From NCBI GenBank assembly GCA_027625915.1, contig JANTQA010000021.1:3782001-3846000 (forward strand): a stretch of DNA of 64,000 nucleotides, in the 5' to 3' direction. The stretch is from Anaeramoeba flamelloides (lineage: Eukaryota; Metamonada; Anaeramoebidae). The position numbers and the translations under genes are program-made. The notes below the pieces were generated by a model that made no database searches, was not told where the DNA came from, and saw only the letters and a program-made list of their open reading frames with translations. This document shows positions 43,059-53,779 of this stretch, one piece after another. Each line of letters opens with the position of its first letter. Positions within the stretch are counted from its first letter, which is position 1.

Positions 43059-43264
43059 TTTAAGATTAAAATTCTACATCATTGTTGAAAAAAAAAGCAA
43101 CTCAAAGAGTTACAGATTCTTTGTTAAATTTATCCAGTGAGAATTTCTTTTTAAAAATATGGGAAATTTTCTTAATTCAAACATTTTTCCTAATTTTACT
43201 CCTATTATTTCGTTTTTTTTTTCTTTGAAGGAGGAAAATATACCGCATCTTTTTAGTCCAAAGG

Positions 43265-43790
43265 CTTTCTTAATTTAATTGAATAGAGTAAAATCTCAAA
43301 TTTTATTCAATTCTCTAGAAGTAAATAAAATCACTTTTGGTTTTTCTTGAATTTAAAAGAATAAATAAATTCTTGATTTTGCTATATTCTTTCAAATTCT
43401 GGAAATGTCTGTAAGTTTTTATTAAGTTTTTTATTTATTTAGACAATAAATAGATTTTCGTTAGGTTTTCTAGAGTTTTCTACTATAGTTTGAAAATCAA
43501 TAGATTTTCGTTAGGTTTTTTTTACTTTTTGAAATGAACCGAAAATTTTAAATAAATTTTCGGTCTATTTCAAAAAGTAAAAAAAAACCAAGAAAATCTC
43601 ACGAAAATCTATTGATTTTCCAAATGAAATAGAAAACCTCAAAAAAACCTAGAACAATTTACAGATCAAACAGAAAACCTCAACACAACCACCTTTCCTT
43701 TTCGTTAATTTATCTGAATTGAGTAAAATTTTGGATTTTACTGTTTTCTTTTAAATTCTAGAAAAGTTAGGTACTCGAAGGTACTGGACT
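43265..43790. repeat. modular hairpin array A
   Basis: It contains two degenerate type-1 hairpins (43270-43322 and 43338-43406), a sharp type-2 hairpin at 43519-43590 (TTTTTACTTTTTGAAATGAA paired with its complement) and parts of type-3 modules with CGTTAGGTTTT and CTCAAAAAAACCTAGAACA. A further type-1 unit ends near GAAAAGTTAGGTACTCGAAG. Modules abut with CGTTAGG or CCTAG junctions. Confidence 0.7.
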
Positions 43791-44229
43791 AAACCCAAAG
43801 ACAATTGGTTGTTTATTTATTGTTATTATATCAAATAATGTTTAAATATTCCTAAACTTTCCTCACAGAACTATTATTATTAAATTTTCTCTAAACTTAT
43901 TTAAATTCATATCTAAGTGATCATCAGACAATATCTTTGTCTATTGACTTGAACGTTACAAAAATTGCTGTTCTATTTGATCAAATCACAAGATTGTATA
44001 AAATCATGATTTTCTCTATAATCACTATAGTTATCTCAAAATCATGATAATTGTCAAAAAATTGTGATAAAAAAGTAGATATCATATAAAAATTCAATCA
44101 CATTATTAAAAACTAATCGCGATAGTATAGTTGATGACTTATTGTGTTAATTCAACAATAATTTGAAAAAGAAAAATTTTATTTGATAACAAAAGATACT
44201 TATAAAAAAATTTTTATTCATTTTTAGTT

Positions 44230-45135
44230 ATTAAAAATTGATAATTTAATTCTAGTTACCCTTAGACTTAAATCTCCTTTTTGAAATTTAAGTATACAAT
44301 AATAGATTCCACGATTATTTATTAATGAAAATAATTTTAAACTGGTATCATTTAAAAGTAATTCATTAAGATTTATTTCTTTTAATTCATTTTGAAAAAT
44401 TAATCTTTGATTTATAGAAATGACATACTTGTAAAAAAAATAGCTTTTTTTTCAATAATTTCTTTCTGTTCGTATTTTAAATATAAAGGACAAATATTAT
44501 TTGATTTTTTCTTACGTGAATAGTAATTTCTATTTATAAAGTAAGTAAATGATCTGAATTTTAGAATTGTTGAACTTGAAGGATAACTTAAATATCTTTG
44601 GATTTTAAATAAATGAATTTTTGACATTTTTAATTATTCTAAAATATTTTTGGACTTTCCAGGCCTTGTAATTCAATAACTCGTTATATTTATAATTTAT
44701 AAAGGTATTTTTTCAATTGTTTTAAATCTTTTGAATTCCATTTTTTTGTTATTTTTTTGTTGATTGAATTTTATAAAATTTTCGAAATAAGGAAGATATA
44801 AATTTTTTACTTTTTTTTTGAATTTAAATTTTAATTTCTTTAACAAAAATTAGATTATTTTCAATGTCAAATTCTTTTTTGTAAATAAGAGGATTGATTT
44901 ATATTAGTTTATTTTGAATATTTCATCATATATAAATTAATCCAAGTATTTAAGTAATTTAAAGTTTTTATTACAGAATTAAAAATTTCTAATCCATTTT
45001 TTAATTGGATTAAAACAAAAAAATTTTATAATCTAATTTTTAAGTTCTTATTAAGAGTATTCCTATTAAATAATTTTTGACGATTGTTAGATATTTCTTT
45101 AGATTGTTTATTTTATAAACTATATGTGGAATTTT
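44230..45135 (-). mobile_element. LINE 3' fragment L3
   Basis: The minus strand at 44627-44412 encodes SKIHLFKIQRYLSYPSSSTI..., homologous to the C-terminal region of L2. The 3' end resembles those of L1 and L5 (TTCTAGTTACCCTTAGACTT). Its upstream part (to about 45135) matches the post-RT region with many breaks. It reads through the position occupied by a hairpin in L1. Confidence 0.75.
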
Positions 45136-45154
45136 ATCCAAATAAATACCTAAA

Positions 45155-45355
45155 TACAGTCAGTTCCACTTTTAGGGCACAAACTTTCAACGAAATTTAA
45201 GTCACAAAAAAAGTTTCAAATTAAGGCACAAAATTCAGATTCTAGTAAAATAAATTGTAAAATAAAAAAATTCCAAATTTTGTGCCTTAATTTGAGATTT
45301 TTTTGTGCCTTAAATTTTGTTGAAAGTTTGTGTCTTAAAAGCGGAATTGACTGTA
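45155..45355. repeat. 201-bp MITE, copy 3, best preserved
   Basis: It starts TACAGTCAGTTCCACTTTTA and ends GCGGAATTGACTGTA. The near-perfect arms (GGCACAAACTTTCAACGAAA versus its complement) are about 85 bp. It begins about 20 bp beyond the end of LINE L3. Confidence 0.85.
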
Positions 45356-46830
45356 TTTAATTTTTTTTTAAATCTTGTGAAAAAAAATTATTCTTGTAAA
45401 AAACCAACAAAAAAATACTTGTTTCAATCAAGTATCAGATCAAAATTTTTCATTGAATTTAATTTTGATTTCGTTGACATACCGATTGATCCTTTAGATC
45501 AACGTATTTAAGAAAAGGGGCTAATAAAAAGAATCTTAGTCATTATATGTTATAAAATGTGTTGAATAAAAGACCTTCTAAAAAAAAAAACAACCCTTTG
45601 TCTGATTCTTTGTGGAATGTGTTATTGTGTTGAAACATTTTCAATATTCTAGGAAAGCTGAAGGCATTTGGATAACTTTTCAAAAACCTTTAGACCAACC
45701 TAGCAACATTATATCTAGATTACTAAAATATTAGGTACAATTCTTGTGTTCTCGTTATTCTTATTTTTCTTCTTCTTTTGGCTTGAATTTTTACAAAAAT
45801 CAGAACTCTAGTTTAAAGGTTTTTGTGACCCATCAATCGCCAACTTGTATCGAAAATTACTCTTTCTTCTTTTTGGTTATTTAACTTGTTATGGTAATAA
45901 CCCCATTTTTAATAAAACACACCCCTTTATATTCAAGTGCATTGTTGAAATGAATTATTATTAGTTTGATCAAAAATTTGTTTGAGATTTTATATTTTGT
46001 TAAAAAAAAAAATGAAAATAAAAATTTTGTGTTTTCCACTACAATCACACACTTTTTATGCCTCTAGTAAATATTTATATTTTCCATACGTTTCCGACAT
46101 TTTGAGACATTTCACATCCCTTAAAAACGTTTTCCAACATTTCTAAAGGGAAAAGAGTTTTTTAAAATTCTCAAGTACTTTCAAAATTCAAGAGATTTTA
46201 TTAAGTTATTTCAAAAAAAAAAAAATTTCTTTTTTTCATGATAATGTTGAATATCGCCATTTTATGATTTATCGCGATTTTATGATTTTTTTTTTCACAA
46301 TTAATTAGACTAATCACGATTTTTTAATATTACCATGTATTAATTACTAATATTGTAATAATTCAATTTATCATCAAAAACTTGAAAAATTAATCCACCT
46401 TCCAAAATAATAATATATATAACTGAACTAAAATTGACCAATTCGGAATTTCTCTCTCCAAAAATAGATAAAAATCTAAAATTAATATAAATTATTGGTT
46501 TTTAACATATATCAAAAGAATTAATATTTTCAAAAACAGATAATTAGAATATTAATTGAAAAGTAGATAACTAAAAAATTTTAAAAAAATTGTATTTTTT
46601 TTTATTAATAACAATATCTATTGAATTGACATAAATTCAATTTTGTTTAAAAATAACTAATTTATAAAATATTTGACTTCTAAATAAAAATTTAAACATT
46701 TGTAATTTTACTCCATTCGATAATTTGTTTTCGATAAAAATAATTTTAATTATTGTAAGATTATCTTTTACATGATTGAAGTTTTTTTTAAAATCTTTCT
46801 CTTTTTTTCAAGCCAAATTATCAAATATTT

Positions 46831-46950
46831 TACAGTTAGTTCTACTTTTAAGAAAAAATCTTTCAAAAAAAAAAAATTAATAAATCAAAACACCTCAAAT
46901 TAATTCAGAAAATTCAAATTCTAGAAAAATAATTTATAATAAGGAACTAG
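46831..46950 (+). repeat. partial 201-bp MITE (one arm)
   Basis: It begins TACAGTTAGTTCTACTTTTA and continues with degenerate family sequence (CACCTCAAATTAATTCAGAA). The right arm is missing. Confidence 0.5.
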
Positions 46951-47849
46951 TCTCTATTTTTTTTTTTTTGACCAATTTCTAAATATTGATTCCTTATCTA
47001 CAATATGTTTAATATTGAAAATAAACAAGGTTTTCAAATCTAAGTAATTTGCAAAAAATTTACTCAATCTCTATTAAATTAGGTAATAAAATTTGATAGA
47101 GATTATGATAGTCAAAATGAAGCGTGTAAAAAAGTTAATACGTGCTTAAAAATAAAAAGTTGTGTTTCTCTTTTCTATATAAGACCTACACATCAACATA
47201 TCAAAGAAACCAATAATAAACCCTATATAAATCTGGTAATGGTTTCTGAAACTTCTATTATTTGTAAAGAAATTCTAAAAGTGAAGGATTAAATTGCAAA
47301 ATTTACATCAAAAAATAGATTTAATTATTTCAGCAAATTTTTCATAAAAAAAAAAAAATTTCAAAAAAATTGAGAATATTAAGTAAAATTTTCAACAAAT
47401 TACATTCCTAATTTAAATTTTTATGTAAATTTCAGAGTATTTTCGTTTCAAAATTGATTGGAATTGGGGTATACTATTGGGTAGTTCATTGGATGTTGCC
47501 TTGGAATAAGAAGGGAAAAATGTACAGATTATATTTTGAAACACCGATTTTTGTTACTAATAAATTCAAATAAATATCTGAAAATTTTTGCTTTATTTTC
47601 CCTTTTACAAATTTTTTACATACAACAAGCTTTGAGTAAAGCATTCTATTGGTTTAAATGTAAAGAAACTTTATAAAAATACTTGATCCTTCAAAAATAT
47701 TTTTTTTGTTGTGTGTTGTTTTTAAGAGTGGTGATATGAGATTACAGAATGGGAAATTGAACTAAAAATTTTATTACATAAATTTGAATTTATGGTAGTA
47801 TGCAAGAATTATTTTGATCACTGTTCTCCCTTAATAAAAATTCTAAAAA

Positions 47850-47923
47850 ATGTGTTTTATTTGAGATTTGTTTGGGTCTTAAATTTCTTTGAAGTTTGTA
47901 TATTATATGTGAATCTGACTATA
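47850..47923 (+). repeat. partial 201-bp MITE (right arm)
   Basis: TTTATTTGAGATTTGTTTGG through GAATCTGACTATA matches the right arm of the family. The left half is absent or decayed. Confidence 0.4.
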
Positions 47924-48104
47924 AAGATTTTTTCTGAAATTCGTTACTTGGAATATTTCCAATACAACCCCTTAAATATATATTGTGAAGAATTGATTGA
48001 TCTGGAATTTTTGTTCTTAAAATTTGGAGATTTGATTCTATTTCAAAAAACTCTCTGAGAATTCTATTCAAATATTACTCATTACTGATATTTAAATTAT
48101 AAAT

Positions 48105-48265
48105 GGGAAAAATTTTAACTTACTTTTCGTTATTTATCTTTTCGAGACAAAAACAGTTCTAAAGAAGTCGGTTGTAATTCACGGCTCTGAGCTGAAAAGG
48201 TGATTGGAAAATAAAGTGAAAATTTTTACCATTTCGAATTTAAATAACAGTATTCAAGAAATTCG
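48105..48265 (+). repeat. fragment of TTAAGGG-ended element
   Basis: The stretch with TCTAAAGAAGTCGGTTGTAA and CGAATTTAAATAACAGTATT is collinear with about 17515-17660 in the second cathepsin-intron element. No ends are recognisable. Confidence 0.45.
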
Positions 48266-48504
48266 AAAAAATAACGATTCATACAACCCAACGACCACTT
48301 TTTCCAACAGTTATTATTAATTGTTTTGAAGTTTTTTAGCGATTCAGAGTTTATAAGGTTTTAAAATTTACCAAAAATGGAATTGGGTTGTCTTATTCAT
48401 AAAATCAAAATATTGTTTTTTATTTTTTGAACTTTACTTTGGTTAAATCTTTTTATTCAAAAACAATAATCAAAAACTACAACCCTTTACTTTTTCATTT
48501 AAAA

Positions 48505-48666
48505 ATGAATAACCAAAATATAATAAACAAAAATAAGCCAAAGCAACTCAAGGTCCAAAATAAAAACAGCGATCTTCATACCTCATATATTAGATGTGTA
48601 TTTGTTGATGAAGAAAATTTATATCTCTCAAGCTTTGATAACTCATTTAGCAAAACGCCACTTAAT
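48505..48666 (+). CDS. probable first exon of the WD40-BTB gene
   Basis: From the ATG at 48505, 54 codons encode a basic leader and then LHTSYIRCVFVDEENLYLSS, typical of a WD40 strand pair (IRxVxVDEExLYxSSxD). It ends at AAT followed by GTAAGTAAC, a consensus donor, in phase 0. The downstream WD40-BTB reading frame has no ATG start and has phase-0 AAG acceptors (55487 or 55460). Together these suggest a 6.8 kb intron. The join is inferred; a small additional exon between them is possible, since one expected blade strand looks short. Confidence 0.5.
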
Positions 48667-48769
48667 GTAAGTAACAAAGTTAACAAAAACTTTTTCAAAT
48701 TTGTTTGTTTATTCTCTTTTCAAGTCAACCAATTCTAAAAAATAAAAAGGAATAAAAAAAATTTTATTC

Positions 48770-49718
48770 ACACTTTGAGGAAAAAAATTTAAACTGAGAA
48801 AAAAAAAAAAAAAGCTCAACACGATTGGGATTTAAAAACCTTAAAATTCAAAGTAAAATCAAATAAAAAAAGAATAAATAAATACAAAAGACAAAACGAA
48901 GGACTTAACAGCTTTTCTAATACGATCCTTTTGGTAATGGGTTTTTCTTTTTATTTTTTGATTGTTAAAAATTTGTTAGAAAAATTTACTTTTTTTGAGA
49001 TTCCCTAAACCACTGATAGTCTGTTACGATAATAAAGGAGATTTAAATTGTTTTTCTTGATTCGATCTAAAATAATAAAACGGTTCCAACCCTACTGTGG
49101 AATTTTTGAAGAAATAGAAATTGGTTGTCTATGATAAAATTGTGTTTTATGAAATAGAAAATTCAATTTCTATCATAAGATCAAAACTTCAACTTCTCTT
49201 ACTTCATAAAAGAAAAATTTTTGAATTGTTGGTTATAAAAAAAGACAAAAATTGAATTTCAAAAGAAAAGAAATCACAGAAGTCGCATGGAAACTTTCAA
49301 AGTATTTTTTATTCTTTTGTATTTAAATCGTAAAAACCCGAGATTTTCGCAATTTTAGAAATTGAAAATCCCCATTAATGTAATTTTTTTTATGGATTTG
49401 TTTGTCAGTTTCTAAAACTAAAACCAAAAAACAGATAACTTCTTTTTAAATCTTCTATTATAAATTTTATAGTTTATGATGTACTTTCATAACCCTTTTT
49501 ACGGTTTGTTGTACAAAGAAATTTTCAGAATAGAAAATCAATTTCAGGGTCTTATAAATTTTCACGGTAGGATTGGGACTGCTGCATTATGAATTACTTT
49601 TTGAAGTTAATTTATTGTACCTTTTACCAAACCGTTCCTTTTCATTTTCTGTAAATGACCCCAATTAAAAATGGCGTTGGACTTTTTCCCCCTGTTTCAC
49701 TTTTTTCCCAAATGGGTA
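48770..49718. repeat. ~400-bp inverted-repeat family, copy 4, interrupted
   Basis: The outer parts match the family: GAATAAATAAATACAAAAGACAAAACGAAGG at the left, and AATGACCCCAATTAAAAATG with CACTTTTTTCCCAAATGGG at the right. The centre is split by a 500 bp element at 49081-49583. Confidence 0.65.
49081..49583. repeat. nested TIR element (~500 bp)
   Basis: The ends CGGTTCCAACCCTACTGTGG and the inverted CAGTCCCAATCCTACCGTGA match. It interrupts a copy of another repeat at a point where the 19541 and 30261 copies are continuous. An inner palindrome occurs near 49130-49185. No coding region is present. Confidence 0.65.
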
Positions 49719-50187
49719 TGTTTAAAAGGGTAAATATTTAGCATTGGTTGGCAACACCAATAAAGCCATTATTTGAGGTTGTATAATCAACAGTTTTAAA
49801 TTGTTAAATTTCATTTTTTAAGATTTCTTATCTTTATATCTTTTTTTGTTTGGTTTTGTTTCAAATTCATAATTTTTTTTCTGGTGATTCATTGATTCAT
49901 AAAAGGTTTCATCGAAAAAAAAATAATTTCATCCAAAATATTCAAAAAATGTAATTTGTTACTTTTTTTATGCTATTGTTTTATAATAACCTATTTGACT
50001 TTTTCGATCAAAGAATTATTTTTTCAAACATTACATAAGCATTTTTCCAGTTTCGTAAAATAATTAAATCTGAAAAAATAAAGGGTAATTTTCGAGATGA
50101 ATTATGAAAGGATCGAGAAGATAAAAAACAAAATTTGTTTTTTTATTTATTTTGAACGTTTTAGAAAACATTACTTCTTACAGCATA

Positions 50188-50674
50188 GCTTTTCTTGAGT
50201 TTTCTGTTTATTTAGAAAATCTATTGATTTTCTAAATAAATAGAAAACTCAAGAAAACCTAGAACACTTAACAAATAAAACAGAAAACCACTGGAAAACC
50301 ACTGGAAAACCACCGTTAGGTTTTTTTACTTGTTGAAATATACCGAAAATTTCTTTAATTTTCTTTTCATTTCAAAAATTAAAAAAAACCTAGGCACTCT
50401 ACGGCACTTGGCTGCACTTTCATTATGTTTTCTAGATTTTTTTGCTTTGATCAGAAAATCAATTGATTTTCGGAATAAAACAGAAAACTCAAGAAAACCT
50501 AAAGAAAATCGATAGATTTTCCAAATAAAATAGAAAACCTCAAAAAAACCTAGAACACTTCACAGAACCAAACAGAAAACCTCAAGAAAAGAGTCGTTAG
50601 GTTTTCCAAAATTTAAAAGAATAGAGTGAAAACTTTGATTTTACCCAATTTCCCAAATTAAAAAAAGCCTAACG
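50188..50674. repeat. modular hairpin array B
   Basis: It opens with a near-perfect type-3 palindrome (50191-50257, GAGTTTTCTGTTTATTTAGA and its complement). CCTAGAACACTT units, a type-2 unit (50318-50390), a CCTAGGCACTCTACGGCACT linker, a second type-3 unit and a type-1 unit follow. It ends CCTAACGA exactly at LINE sequence. Confidence 0.75.
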
Positions 50675-50851
50675 ATAAAAAATATTTCAAATCGAAGAAT
50701 TCAACCTCGATTTTGAAACTTAGAAACGTTCAAAAATTAATCAAACAGATATTCTTATTTCATTAATGAAAAAGATAAATCACAAATTTGAAAATTATAA
50801 AAAAATAAATAATTTCGATATCATTGAAGATTTGGATCATTTTCTCTGTGA

Positions 50852-50967
50852 TCGTGTCGTCAAGTGCCGTCAAGTGCTGTAGAGTGCCTAGCTTTTCCAG
50901 AATTTAAAAGAATAGAGTAAAATCAAAGATTTTACGCAATTCTTTTGAATTCTGAAAAACCTAACGA
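50852..50967 (+). repeat. hairpin module with decamer leader, in LINE L4
   Basis: The leader at 50858-50888 has CGTCAAGTGC-like decamers three times, then CTAGCTTTTCCAGAATTTAA and its complementary arm, closing CCTAACGA. Removing it restores LINE reading FLCDCSTYENN, matching FLWDCPAYKIN in L2. The boundaries are therefore tight. Confidence 0.8.
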
Positions 50968-52343
50968 CTGTTCAACCTATGAAAATAATTGTAAAATCTG
51001 GATATCTGAATTAAAAAAATATAATTTTTCTTCGATTTTAAAAAATAATAATTTTGAAGATTTAAAACCAATGGATATTAAAGATATTTTTTCTTTAGAA
51101 AATATATATGATTTAATAAAATATCAAAAAAATAAATCAGTTAAAGATTTTGATAAAATCCAATTCTATAAATTGGACCCTAAAAAAAAGAACGAAAAAG
51201 AATATCTACTTTTTTTAAAAAGTATTCAAAGAATATTTTTACATTGGATTAATAACCCAAATGAAGACATAATTAATTTTATCAAAGAAAGAAATATTTT
51301 ATTTATTCATAAAGCTGGGGATGAAGGAGTTCCTTTGAATTATAGACCAATATCAATTAATAATACTTTAGCTAGATTTTTTCTAAAACTTATCTATAAA
51401 GGGATAGAAGACTCTTGGAATCTAGTCTCAGATTCTCAGTTTGGTTTTAAAAAAAAATTAGACACACGAATTGCTGTTCTAAATTTACTATTTGAACTTA
51501 ATAAACTTAAAAAAAAATATAAAAATAAAGAATTTTTTATTGTCACAATCGATATTAAAAAATGCTTTGACACAATTAGTCATATACTAGTTCATCATGC
51601 TCTCAATAAATAGATTAAAAATCAAAAAATCAAAATTTGGCTACAAAAATATTATAAAAAGGAAGGAATAGAAGTTTATCAAGGAGATCCTCTTTCTCCA
51701 TTAATGTTTGGATTTATCAGCCATTTTTTAATTGAAACAATAACAGATTTAGTACATCATGTTCAAATGTTTGCAGATGATTTAATTTTAATAATGGAAG
51801 GACCAATTTCAGAAATTGATAAAAAATTAATATTAATTTTTAAAATTATTCAAAGAATTTGGGATGAACCCAATTAAAGATAAAACTTTAAAATCAAACC
51901 AATTATCGGAAATAAAGTATTTAGGAATTTGGTTTGAAAAGGAGAGAAACATTTAAAAAAAAACTTTAAAAAAGTAAAAGCAAATTTTAAAAAAATCAAG
52001 ATGATTTTTAATCAACAACAATTAGCCAATGGAGTAAAATTACAAATGTTTAAATCGATATGTATTAGCCAATTATTTTATGGATTAGTTATTTTCAATC
52101 TAACCCAAAATGATTTCAACTCGATAGATGTTTGGATAAATAAAAAAGTAACAAAATTTTTAAAAATTAATCCACACTCTCCAAGAATAATTTATAAAAC
52201 CGAGGCAAAAATACACCAAGTAAGAATTTTGATATATAAAAGAAGATTTAAACTCAAAAAGAAATTAGAAAATCTTGGTTTCGAACACATATCAAAAAAT
52301 TTAAAATTTTCCAAAAAAGACAACGAAAATATTGGGAAAATTG

Positions 52344-52650
52344 GAAAAATGTAGATTTTTGTAGATTTTCGACATTTGTATACAATTTTTTTTTCACAAT
52401 CAGTTTGAAAATGATAAATATTGTTTTAGCGAAGCGAGACACTTCATTTATTATGACTTATTTTTATTCTTGGTTTAAAATGGCTGATATTTGCAAAGTA
52501 AATGTATATTATTTTTAATTTTCGATTAATTTTCTCAAAAATTAAATATACTTGATGGAAATCGAACCTAGGTCAGGTGTTTCCCTAGTACAACTACCGC
52601 CCTGAAAAAATCTACAAATGTCGAGAATCTACAAAAATCTACAAAAATTA
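52344..52650 (-). mobile_element. TIR-flanked element with tRNA-like (pol III) head
   Basis: Inverted repeats of about 37 bp at 52344-52380 and 52612-52649 contain two TTTTTGTAGA units followed by TCGACATTTGTA. Inside, on the minus strand, GGCGGTAGTTGTACTAGGG (52602-52584) resembles a pol III A box and GGTTCGATTTC (52568-52558) a B box, about 20-30 bases apart. The region cannot fold as a full tRNA because the anticodon arm is missing. It interrupts LINE L4. Confidence 0.5.
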
Positions 52651-52805
52651 TCATCAGCCAAAATATTAATAGGAAAGCGGAAAATCTAAAATTGCTAAAC
52701 GCAAATCTTAATCAATTTAGAGAAAACTTAATAATAAATAGCACTGGGTGGAAAGGCCAGGAATATTTAAAAATTATTAGATACAATAACAATATAAACA
52801 AACAG

Positions 52806-53072
52806 TCGTGTCGTCAAGTGCCGTCAAGTGCCTAGGTTTTCTTGAGGTTTTCTGCTTTATCTGTTAAATCTATCGATTTTACAAATAAACAGAAAACTCA
52901 AGAAAACCTAACGGCGCTTTTCCAAAATTCAAATGAATAGAGAAAAATCAAAGATTTTACTCAATTCGTTTAAATTCTGGAAAAGATAACGGCAGTTTTT
53001 TTTAATTTAAGAAATAAACAGAAAATTTTATAAATTTTCTGTTTATTTCTTAAATTAAAAAAAACCTAACGA
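52806..53072 (+). repeat. three-module hairpin array in LINE L4
   Basis: It is led by TCGTGTCGTCAAGTGCCGTC. It contains a type-3 palindrome (52833-52912), a type-1 palindrome and a type-2 palindrome (52998-53066), separated by TAACGGCGC and TAACGGCAG, and closes CCTAACGA. LINE sequence resumes on both sides; in L2 the same place reads FKQQKYLNWK without a break. Confidence 0.85.
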
Positions 53073-53441
53073 CAAAAAATATTTAAAATGGAAGGGCTCA
53101 ACTTCCATCTTAAAACTAAGAAATTTCACAAATTATCTAAATAGATATTCTTATGTTTATGATAAGAATAAAACAAAAACAAAATCTTGCAACTTATGCA
53201 AAAAATATTTAAACCTAGATACAGATGAAGATATCGATCATTTTTTTATGGGACTGCCCATTCTATAAAGAAAATCGAATAATTTGGATTAAAGATTTAA
53301 TTCAAATTAACAAGAATAATAAGAATAATATCTTTTATATTATTCGAAATAAAGACTCATTGTTTATTTTATCATTAGTTAATGATAAAGAGAATTATGA
53401 TTCTTTATTGAGATTTCTAAACAAAAATTTAGAAATTAGGG

Positions 53442-53530
53442 AAGTGCCTAGGTTTTCCAGAATTTAAAAGAATAGAGTAAAATCTAAGATTTAACTCAAT
53501 TCTTTTGAATTCTGGAAAACCTAACGACTG
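53442..53530 (+). repeat. single type-1 hairpin in LINE L4 3' end
   Basis: The arms TTTTCCAGAATTTAAAAGAA and TTCTTTTGAATTCTGGAAAA are near-perfect complements. The boundaries are AGTGCCTAGG and CCTAACGACTG. It sits between the codons for LEIRE and the LINE stop region, at the same LINE position as the hairpin at 54432. Confidence 0.85.
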
Positions 53531-53589
53531 TAAGAGGAAATTGATTTCCTCCCTTCAAAATAAAAAAAAAAAAAAAAAAAATAATAATA

Positions 53590-53775
53590 TTTTTATTTTT
53601 TTCGAATCTCAAATTAGTTATTTTTTTATCCCAAGAATGTTATAAAATCCTTACTTTGTCAAATATAGAGAGTTTCAAAATAACCACAAATTAGATCAAA
53701 TCGAATTAAATTTGTTGCGTACTTTTAGAAAACAATCGGTTTTAAATTGAAGAAATTTAATTTTTAGATTTTTTT
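53590..53775 (-). repeat. fragment of TTAAGGG-ended element, inverted
   Basis: On the minus strand this reads TCTAATTTGTGGTTATTTTG and TTTGACAAAGTAAGGATTTT, collinear with 15200-15370 and 16440-16600. It lies directly after the LINE L4 A tract. Confidence 0.65.
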
Positions 53776-53779
53776 CGAT

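Larger units (their letters stand above)
50675..53580 (+). mobile_element. LINE L4: RT-bearing, decayed, with nested insertions
   Basis: The longest frame (50945-51613) encodes the start of an RT domain: KAGDEGVPLNYRPISINN, SDSQFGFKK and TIDIKKCFDTIS. A TAG interrupts it at 51611, after which YQGDPLSPLMFGF and the catalytic FADD (about 51770) follow in frame. Then come a post-RT region (52001-52343), a zinc-knuckle-like region and a C terminus ending at an A tract (53561-53580). It carries four insertions: hairpin modules at 50852, 52806 and 53442, and a TIR/tRNA-like element at 52344. Its first part resembles a LINE C terminus (DLDHFLCDC... and KIWISEL) placed before the RT, so the body may be a chimera of two copies. 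It lies in the inferred WD40-BTB intron, sense strand. Confidence 0.85.

Noticed and set aside
47792-48058. 88-codon open frame
   Set aside because: It overlaps the arm of the 201 bp MITE and has no protein-like pattern.
52540-52612. A functional tRNA gene on the minus strand
   Set aside because: A- and B-box-like segments are present, but the anticodon arm and a pairing acceptor stem are missing; it is better read as a tRNA-derived promoter head.
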